This document shows, one piece after another, positions 12,794-23,700 of a stretch of DNA of 64,000 bases. The translations under genes were made by a program, and so were the position numbers. The notes beneath the pieces were generated by a model. It was not told the origin of the DNA, made no database searches, and saw only the letters and a list, made by a program, of their open reading frames with translations. Source of the stretch: Dasyornis broadbenti (taxonomy: Eukaryota > Chordata > Aves > Passeriformes > Dasyornithidae). The stretch is from contig VZRN01004720.1 of NCBI GenBank assembly GCA_013397935.1, positions 233,755-297,754 on the forward strand, given 5' to 3'. Within the stretch, counting starts at the first letter, position 1. The number at the start of each line of letters is the position of its first letter.

Positions 12794-13900
12794 AAGAGTC
12801 CCTCTGGTACTTCCAACAGTGGCCAAGACACTTGTCCTGTACTACCTTGGCCATGGTTTAGGTGTCTCACAAATGAAATTCCCCTCAGTGAGCATTCCTG
12901 TTGGGGTTTAATTTGGAAGTTTACTTACTTTATCATTGCACCAGTGAGTCCAAACTACTACAATCTTTTTTGTAGTGAAACTGCCCCAGAGCACTTGGAG
13001 TGTCCCTGTGGAGGGTGTCCCTGCCAAGGGGCTGCTCCCAGCACAACTCTTTCCCCCCAGGCTCTGCCCAGGCTTCAGAGCTGTGCCTCTGGCCAGGGCT
13101 GTGATCCCTGGTGTGACAGGTCTGACTGGGGTGGGGCCATCAGCAGCGCTTGGGAATTTCTGCTTTAGAACAAAACCCCTCTGTTACCTCTGGGAACTCG
13201 AGCCTGGCCAAGGAGGTTCATGGAAAGATTTCTGTCCCTGGTTGGAGTCCTTCAAAGCATTAACATCTTGCTCTGCTAATCCTGAGTCCCTGTAGCAGAC
13301 ACTGGATGATGGACGCATCCTGCTGCCAGAGGAATTCCCCATTTCCTGCACAGCAGGAACTTCACATTTTGAGGCACAAAGCTGAGAGAGGCCAGTAACA
13401 TAAAGGCTGCCCTGGAGCCTGGCTGATTTTATGGTGATGGCTTTAGAATAGCTGCTTGGAAAGTAGAGCAGAGCAATCTGGGGTCATGTTGCAGCTTTTA
13501 ATGAGTTGAAGGAGCTGCCTGCTCAGGATTTGGCTGGTGCTGGCAGCAGTGGCACAGACCAAACCCACAGCCACCCCTGTGTGGGCCCAGCCTGCCTGCA
13601 ATAGCAGGTGCAGGGATGGGCACAGGAGCCCTGTGGGGTTTGGTGATGGGAAATGCTGGCACACAGTTTTTGTTGTCTCCATGGATGAGCAGGAGGCATC
13701 TCCAGTGGGGCCCTGTGAGTGCTGCTCACTCCCGAGAGCCGGGTTGGATTGCCAGCGTGGGCTGGGCAGCCTAGGCTGTAATTTGGGGTGGTTGGCACTT
13801 GGTGGAGTTTAAAATCTCAATTTCCATGTCTGTTGTGGATGACTGTGTGCTTTTAATCATTTGGCCTGATGGCAGTTGTAGTAAAGCTGTCCTCAGGTGA

Positions 13901-14460
13901 TCATAGAATGCCAAAATGGTTTGGGTTGGAAGGGACCTTAAAGCTCATCTTGTTCCACTCCCTGCCACGGGCAGGAACACTTTCCGCTGTCCCAGGTTGC
14001 TCCAAGCCCCGTCCAACCTGGCCTTGGACACTTCCAGGGATGGGGCAGCCACAGCTTCCCTGGGCAGCTTTTGCCGGGACCTCACCATCCTCTCAGGAAA
14101 CAATTTCTTCTGGAAGGGGCTCTAGGGTCTCCCCAGAGCCTTCTCTTCTCCAGACTGAACATCCCCAGCTCTGCCAGCCTGGCTCCAGAGCAGACGGGCT
14201 CCAGCTCCATGGCCTCGCTCCAGCAGCTCATGTCCTCCCTACGTTGGGGGTCCCAGGGCTGGAAGCAGCTCTGCAGATGGGATCTCACCTGAGCAGGGCA
14301 GAGGGGCAGAGTCCTCCCCTCCCTGGCTGCCCACGCTGTGGCATCAGCTCAGGACATGGGGGTTTCTGGGCTGCCAGTGAGCACTGCTGTGTCATGTTGA
14401 GCTTCTCATCCACCGGCACCCCCCAAGACCTTCTCCTCAGGGCTGCTCTCAATTAATTCA
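13901..14460 (-). repeat. CR1 LINE, longest copy in window
   Basis: About 560 bp reading as reverse-complement CR1. It runs from the TCATAGAATG terminus through GGTTTGGGTTGGAAGGGACC, CAACCTGGCCTTGGACAC, CACAGCTTCCCTGGGCAG and CATGTTGAGCTTCTCATCCA to CAGGGCTGCTCTCAATTAAT. 5'-truncated, with no open reverse-transcriptase frame. Confidence 0.93.
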
Positions 14461-15408
14461 TCTGCGTTTGTGCTTGGGATTACCTTGTTTGTCTTCATGA
14501 AATTGTCATGTTTTTCACTCTTTTTATCTGCTCATAATCTGGCAGCAGTGCAAAAACCTTTGCATCAGAGTCCACATCCCAGGGACTGGCCTCATCCTTC
14601 TGAGCAAAGAAGATCCCCTGGCAAAGCAGCTCATCTCTCCTGGAACAGAGAGCTGCTGACATCTGGCGTTGGTGCCGTGCCAGCTGCTGGGTCCAGGGCA
14701 CGGATGGGGACATGCAGCCGACCCCTGAGGCTCACAGCTCTTCCAGTCTCCTTGCCCCACTCGCCTTTGCACACCAGCTCTGGATTAGTAATGGGCTATT
14801 TCTGGATGGCTCTCCTGAGTAATGGAATGAATTGTGCTGAGATTTTGGGTGGGGACAGTGCCTCTGCCCTCTGAGTCACTGCTCGGCATCATGCCGGGCT
14901 CGGGAGCTGCTGGGGCCCAGAGCCGTCCTAGGTCAGGGAGGACGTTGGAGGCCGTGGGAAGGAGCTCTGGGTGTGGTGACTGTGCTCAGTTTGGGGCATC
15001 TGCCATCCCCCTCGCCGGGCAGTGTGCAGGCAGGGCAGCATTCAGGCAAGGGGCAGTGCCACTCTGGTTGCTTTTGGTTTCAATCCAATGTCTGCAGACT
15101 GGGCATGAGCAGATCTTGGTGTCTGTCTGGGAGCAGGTGCCTGTGTCCTTGGGCATCTGCTGCTCCTTACGCTGCAGATGTTGTTGTCTGCGTGGTGGTG
15201 CGGGTTAGATAGTGGCACGGCCCAAACTGCCTTTCCTCTTGGAGATATGGAGTCACAAAGCAGCATATCATGTTTTGCTGTGGGCGAAGGAGGTTTGTGT
15301 CCAAGTAAAGCGGCTTTTTTCTCCCTGAGCTCACCTTTTTCCATGCTGTGGACATGCTGCTGCAGAGAGGACGAGCTTTTGGTCAGACAAGAAGGATGGT
15401 TTGCAACA

Positions 15409-15466
15409 AGGGTTGGACTTGTGCACCTTGGAGGTCTTTTCCAGCCTTAAGGATTCTGTGATCCAA
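15409..15466 (+). repeat. CR1 3' end fragment
   Basis: GGGTTGGACTTGTGCACCTT, then GGAGGTCTTTTCCAGCC, ends in a degenerate ATTCTGTGAT terminus. This is the classic last 60 bp of CR1 in sense orientation. Confidence 0.8.
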
Positions 15467-17717
15467 GGGTGATGCATTTCTGTGTCCCAAGGGATATGCC
15501 GTCCTCGAGAGCTTTCCCTCCTCAAGTGGGCAGGAGCCAGCAGATTCCTCCAGCCCTTGTATCTGCCTCCATGACACAAACCCCCTGTCTCCCGGGGATG
15601 AGCTCCTGGCCAGCTGCCCCTGTGTGGGACTGTGGGTGTGCCTGGCCCAGCTGGGACAGGCAGGAGCAGGAGGGCATGAGGAATAGGGACAGGAGCTGCT
15701 TCCCCCTCCATGTTCAGCCCTTGCCTCCCTAAAAAGTGCCCCTAATCCCTAAAAGGGACCCTTTGGAGCACCTTTTAAATTTTTTTCTCCAACTTCAGTG
15801 TTGCACAAATGTGCTCACCTTCCTGTAGACATACTGGTCCACTGGGACATGTGCTTGACACTGAGGCTCCCAGCTGAGGAATGGCAGTTCCTCCCGGATG
15901 CAGCCCTTGATTCTCACTCTTCTCACCTTACAAGTGCCAGCTTTCTACTTTTATTAACAGCTCCAGAGCACTCGGCAGCCACAAACTCTCCTGCCTCAGC
16001 TTATGAGCCAAAGTGCTTGGAACCTACCAAGATCCATGGCTACAGCAGGTGCTGGTCTGGATTTGGGTGAAAACTCTCTCTGTTTTGCCCAAACCATTGG
16101 GCAGTTTGATTGTGAACTGGGGTGGCCCCCAGGGTTTGTGTGACAGGGGTGACCTGCCAGGCATGCTCATGAAACAAGCAGCTCTGCAGCCTGCCCTTGG
16201 AATGCGAGTCAGCCATTTAGGCTCATTTTTTAATCCTTCACTTGCAGCTAATTATGATGCAGCCATACTCCTTTTTTACCCTTTTTCCTCCCTTTTCTGT
16301 TGGCACAGGGTACGGGTGTGATTGCTGGGACAGGGACAGATGCCCAGCCTTTGTTCAAGCTCATCATCAGTGCCCTGGTTAAAGGTCAGGCTTGTGATAT
16401 TCTGGCCTTCCCAGGGTGATCCCAGTGATCCTGGAATGATCCCAGCATGATCCACTCCCATCGCTCAATGCATCAGCATTGGTGTATGTCCTTCCCACAG
16501 GGTTATTTCCTGTGAACCTTCTCCAGGCTCCCAGCATGAAAGGTTCCTTCCCATGCCGCTGCCTGGGCAGAGGGTTTGGAGAGGGATAGGCCTGAGGGGG
16601 AAAACATGGAACATCCCTGCCTTCAGGAGAGGTTTCCTGGTCACCTGTAATTTCCCCCAGAACAGTGTGAATTTTCAGGGATTAAGCCCTGATGTGTCAG
16701 CCCACGTCATTCCCAGGATCTCTGCAGGGACAGGAAGCTGGTGTTGTGCTGAAGGCATGTAAGGAGTGGGTCAGGCTCTTTGGACTGGGAGTCTGGGGAT
16801 GGAAAAGAGATTTTGGTCAAAAGGCTGGGGAGGGATGTAATCCCACTGTGGCTGATTTTCTCATGCCTCATTCAGATGCTGTGCCAGGCGTTTTGTGGCA
16901 TTGTCCTGGCCGATTCCCAGGCTTGGCTGTTACCCCCTTTTGAAACTGAGGGGTGCAAAGGCATAGTTTTCCTTGCAGAACTGCATCCTTTTCCCTTGGG
17001 GCAGAATGCTGCCTGCTTTGTCGTGGGGTTTCAGCTCTGTTTGCTGAGTGATGGCTGGCAGCTTGTCCCACCTCCAGTGCCAGTGTCAGCTGTCTTGGTT
17101 CCATGGCAAAGGCTCCTTTGTCAGATGGGCTGGGATGGGGCCAACCTGGTGCCGGGTGCCAGGCACACAGGTCCTGCTTGCCCAGACCTCCAAGAGCTTG
17201 GCTGGGTGCATTCCAGCTGCTGATCAGATTATTTGGGGGCTGGCGAGCATGCTGGGGTGAAACCTTGAGCAAAGTTTCTGCCCCGAACAATTTTTAATTT
17301 AAAATAAACCCAGTGTGTTTGTGAGACTCCGAGGTTTTCTGAAATCTTGGTTACCTGGGTGGTGGCACAGCAAAGCCAGAGAAGGTTGGATGTCTGGGTC
17401 CCTGCTTGCAGCCACCAGCACTGACCACAGCTGGGATGGTTCTCCCAGCCACAGCAGCAGTGCTGGGTATAAATGGTTCCAGTCAGGCCAGTTCTTGCAG
17501 TGCCCATGAGCCTTTTTTGTGTGTGAGAGCTGGAGGGGTGTCCGGCGGGGGGTCAGGGGAGCCTCCGTCCTGTCTGTCACCGGCTGCTCACAGTGGGATG
17601 TGCCCGGGTGCCTATGTCTGGTGCCTCCCAGGCAGTCGTGTGCAGGAGTTTGGGGTGCCAGAAGCCTGAACTGCCCGTGCTGCTCTGTCCTGCTCACCTG
17701 CTCCTGTCCCCACAGCG

Positions 17718-18986
<1,269 letters not shown>

Positions 18987-19610
18987 GTGGCCCTGGCTGG
19001 CACCTGCACCGGCACCTGGCTGCCCTGCCCGGGGAGGGAGTGCTGGTAGACAGCCCAAGCAGGACCTCCTGGTGCCACTACCTGCTCTGAACCCTTTGCA
19101 CCAGAGCTGCCACCCACGCTCATAGGGTGTCCCTGTGACATTCTGGGGCCATGAGGGGCCAGTGCCTTCAGTACCTGCTGCTCTCTATGGGCCAGGTGTT
19201 TGCGTCGCTCCCCGTGTCGCCCCGTTTTGTACCGAGCTCCCTGGTTTTGCCTTTCCCATGGAGATTGCCACTGTGTCCGCTGTCCTTCCCCAGCTCCAGG
19301 CAGGTGCCACAGAAGCAGGAGGTGCCGGTCACAGCTCACGTGTGGGGTGTGCTGGGCCCTTGGTGTGCTCTGCCTGCTCTCCTTGGCTGTGCAGGCAGCA
19401 CACACCAGTGTTATAGACTTGCCCGGGCAGCTTTAGCCCTATCTGTGAGCAGAGCTGAGCTCAGCTGCTGCCAGGAGCTCTCTTCTCCTGGGACATGTGC
19501 CCAGCCCTGCCAGTATCGCCGCCTTCAAGTCTGCCTCTGTCACAGACTTGGCAGCAGTAAACTGAACTGCATAATTGGGAGAATAAATGCAAACCGGTAT
19601 TTTAGTAATT
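18987..19610 (+). other. RHOC 3' UTR
   Basis: Non-coding sequence after the RHOC stop, with AATAAA at 19582-19587 and a T-rich downstream stretch. The 3' UTR is thus about 600 bp. It ends some 370 bp before the opposing MOV10 3' end. Confidence 0.75.
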
Positions 19611-19980
19611 GTAACTTTGCTTGCGTGGCATCCTTCTGGCTCTCCTTTGTGCCCCTCGCTGCTCCAGGCTCCTGCCTGGGGCTCAGGGCCTCGTGCTGCA
19701 GGGTGGGGACTTGCCTGGCCCCCAGCCCCTCTTGCTTCAGCTGCTGGTAGAGGATCAGGGCTCAGTACCCTGTGCTTGAGAAGGAGCCAGGGAGCTGCTT
19801 ATGTGGGAAGAGCCAGGCAGGAGCTTCCCAGCTGTACGCGGTCCCCAGATGATGGGCACCGCCATCACTGCTGGAGCCATCCTGCCTCTGGAGCAGGTCG
19901 GGACAGGGCTACTGTGAGCCTGGTGCTGCTCTGGAAGCTCTGTATGCGGTGGCAAGGCCCACCTAGGACTCAACAATACA
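19611..19980. other. RHOC-MOV10 tail-to-tail spacer
   Basis: About 370 bp between two converging poly(A) sites. No gene, repeat or RNA seen. Confidence 0.6.
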
Positions 19981-19984
19981 CTGC

Positions 19985-20731
19985 TTTTCTCTAAACATTT
20001 ATTCCAGGGAAACAAAGTGCCTGCACAGCCATGCCAGCTCTCAGGCCAGGCAGCTGTCCAGTGGAGAGCTGAGGCAGCCTGCCCCAGGCCAGGTCTCTGC
20101 CTGCCCCACTCACCCATGACAGCAGCACTGAGCTCCCCTGTGCACCCAGCGATGCTCTTTGGAGGCCAGAGTCTCCAGGCTGAAGCCTTTCACTGAATGG
20201 TGAGACCAGTCACAGAGAATTGTTTGGCCACAGCCATGTCAAAAAATGGTTAAAATGGAGAGGGGTCCCAGTCTGCTGCTGGCACAGTTCTGCTCTGCAA
20301 GGGGAGGAGCCTGTGCTGTGCCTCGTCACTGGCAGCAAAGGCTGGCAACACCCTCTGGTCCGGTGGATTCAGCCTCATCTCCACAGGGATGCACAGAGTG
20401 CCCCAGGACTGAGACAGGAAGAGCAGGAGCTGCTGCCGGCCAGGGACAGGCTGAGGGGGATGCAGCTTCATGGGGCTTCTCCTCCTTTCCCAGGTGGGTT
20501 TTCTGCAGAAAAACCTCATGGCAGAGCTGGCCCCTGACTTTGGGATGGAGACACGCAAGCCCTAAGCAAGAAGCTGTTGTAAGCCCTGTTAAATTTGGGG
20601 CAGGAGAAGCCTCCCAGGGCCCCAGCTGTAACCCTAGCCGTGCTGCTGCCCCAGGGTGCTGGCAGAGCACGACCACCACCCTGTTGCTGCTGGGGCCTTG
20701 CTGGCAGCACCCAGCTCTGCTCACCTTGGTG
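19985..20731 (-). other. MOV10 3' UTR
   Basis: Sequence downstream of the MOV10 stop on the minus strand. TTTATT at 19998-20003 is AATAAA on the minus strand, placing the end of the transcript just below it. The UTR would be about 735 bp with no internal feature recognised. Confidence 0.65.
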
Positions 20732-23700
20732 CTAAACGCTGAGCTGCAGTGCATGGAGGTTGCCAGCGATTCTGTCCTCAACTGTGCTCTCATCCTCATA
20801 GGGGTATCCCGTGTAGCCGCCCTCTTCCTTGCAGTACCTGAGGAACCTGCAGGTGCAGAGCCAGGGGAGTGTGGGCACAAGGTGGCACCAGCCTCACTGC
20901 TCCATGGCACTGGGCATGGCTGGGCACCATGTGCTGGCAGCAGAAAAGGGCAGGTGCTGGTGACCATTGTCTGTGGCAGGGGCCAGGAGCAGCTCACCTG
21001 TGCCAGTGGTCATCCTTGCTGAGCACGGCTGGATTACCCACCACGATCAACAGAGCCTTGGCCCTGGTGATGGCCACGTTGAGTCTCTGAAGAGGAAAAG
21101 CAAGAGTGCTTTACCTCATTGTAGCACCTCATCCTCTCTCAGCCCCACCTGGGTGCAGGCTGCTCTGGTGTGGCACTGCTCTGCCTGCTTGTGAGAACCT
21201 GGAAGGGAAGAAGGGGATGCCAAGGAAGAAGGGTCTGCTTGGGGCAAGGCAGTACCTTGGGGTTCTTGAGGAAGCCCAGCCTGAAGGTCTGGTCGAACTG
21301 GAAGTATGCGCTGCAGCTGCGCACGGTGGAGATGAGGATCACGTGCCGCTCCTGGCCCTGGAACTCCTCCACAGAGCCCACCTGGGGCAGGGACAGCAGG
21401 TGAGGGGCCAGGAGCACCCCTGGGCTTGGGCTGGCAAGGTTCCCTCCTCCTATGAAGGGTGTGCTCCTCTCCCCTCCATGCCCAGGATGTACCTTCAACT
21501 GGCTGATGTCTGGCAGCTTCTGCAGATCGGGATCCAGGGAGGTGATGGCTTTCCGGATCTTCTCCACCTGAGTGGAGGCATGTGGCAAAAGGCAGCCATC
21601 ACAGGGCCTTCCTTGAGCCAGCCCTGCGGCTGCTTATCCATTCCAGTGTCCCCTGTCCCTTGGGGAAGTCTCTGCCACGCCCTGCCTGCAGAGCTGTGTC
21701 CCTCACCTGCTTCCTGTAGGGAGAAATGATGCCGATCTCCTTGGGGGAAACAGTGGGACAGCCCCCCTTGCCCTGGCTCTGTAGCAGCTTCTTGAGGTAG
21801 TGGACCAGCACCTCAATTTCGGCTGTGTTGAAGAATGAGGGGCTCTTGGCCTCTCTCTGGTCTTCCCCACGAACCCCATGGAAGATGATGGGGAAACCCT
21901 AGGGATGGAGAACATTTGGTTCTGCTCTGCCTGTGCCTCGGGGATCCTCCTGGGCCAGTCCCTGCTGCCACTCACTTTTTTGGGAAGCTCCTCCCAGGCA
22001 CAATACAGATTCCGAATGTCAAGCCCCTCTTTCTTGCACACCTTCAGCTCGTTGTCGTAGAAGAGCTCATTGGGGATCCTGAGAATGGCCTCGTGGGACC
22101 TGGCAGAGGCAGAACAGTGCCTAGGGTGGGTGCCATGTGGGTCCAGCACCCTCTCAGGCAGTGTGCACCCAGGACAGCAGGTGAATTCCCATCTCCCACA
22201 CCAGCTGGGGCACTACGAGACTCTGGGGCACAGATCCTGGAGAGCTGTGCTCACCAATTCCTGCCTGGCTCAATTCCTGCCTGCACCATCCGTGTTCCCA
22301 CCTGTAGTTCCAGAGCAGTTTGGTGATGAACTGTGGGTCATATCCTCCACTTGACTTCTTGTACAGGGGGTTTTGCAGCATCAGCCTCTCCAGCAGTGAG
22401 GTGCCTGTGCCCAGTGATACACTGTGGCTCCCCACAAGGCCACTCAGCCCCTGTGGGGAGCCGGCAGCACTCCCACCCCTCTCCCTACTCACCCAAACCA
22501 TGCTGGATGGCCAGTGGTGAAGTCAGGATGGGGCCCAGCTGCTTGGGGTCTCCTGCCAGAACCAGCTGCCCCCCGTTGGGATTGGTCTCCTGGTCCATGG
22601 GAGCCAGGAGCCCTGGGAACAGGGAGAGCTCAGTGGGGAACAGGAGGGACCACAGGCCATGCAGAGATGCTGGTCCTTGAGACAGCAGCCAGGCAACACT
22701 CACCTGCGATGGCGACCACGCTCTCTGGCTCTACTGCATGGCCACACTCGTCGATGAAGACGTGGGAGAAAAATCCAGGGGGGAAGTTGGCTGACACCAG
22801 CCTGGGGGAGAGGTGGAATGAGGCTGCCTCAGCATCTTGCCCCACGTGGTCATCCTTCCTCTCCTACCCTTCATCCTCATCCTCCCACAGAGGAGGGTTT
22901 CCCTGCCACTGCCTGCCCTGCTCCAACCCCTCCTGGCTGAATCCCAGAGCGGCTGCCTTCACAGTCTGGCTGCAAGGCAGCCCTGGGTCCACCTGCCACA
23001 GATGCTGTGGACAATCCCAGCTCCTCTGACCTTCCTGCTGTCACCAGAGTGGTGATGATGATCCGGTAGCGCCTCAGGTGCTCCTTGCTTGGGTACACAT
23101 AGCTGCTCTGCTCCTCATCCCAGTTGCAGCAGGGCTGGAAGGCAGGCATTCAGTGAGGTCCCACTCTCCCAGGGGACACCAGCCCAGATGTGCTGTCAGG
23201 ATTTCATGATGGAGAGGCAGAGACCTACTTTGATATCAGTTGGCACCTCCCTGTAGCTCCTGGAGCTGGCGATGAGCCTGTAGACATTCTGAGGGGCAAT
23301 GTCCTTGATGAGACACTGGCACAGCAGGTCTGTGGCACTGTTGGAGGGGGCACAGGCCAAGATACGGGCATCCTTGAAGCAAGTCCACACCTGGGTGGGA
23401 GGAGGAGGCGACAGCACTGAGCCCTATGGGCCAGGGCAGGCAGCAATGCTCAGGGCTGGATTTGGGCACCAGCCACTCACCTGCTTGATGGCCTCCACCA
23501 TAGTGACCGTCTTCCCAGTGCCAGGGGGACCAAAGATGAGGTATGGGGCTGGCCGGGACAGCCCTGTCACAATGTGGGTCACGGCTCTGCACTGCTCCTC
23601 ATTCGTCTGCAGCTTGTGGTTAAACCACCTGTGGGGGCAGAGGCTGTGCTGCCGGAACCCCAACCCCTTCATCCCCTCCATGCCTCGGACCCTCCCACCC

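Larger units (their letters stand above)
10883..17715 (+). other. Probable RHOC 5' intron
   Basis: About 6.8 kb between the RHOC CpG island and the coding exon. It holds three CR1 remnants (12755-12793, 13901-14460, 15409-15466) and otherwise unique GC-moderate sequence. I find no second gene. ORFs up to about 195 codons (for example 13869-14456) fall on the CR1 or have no recognisable content. Confidence 0.5.
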
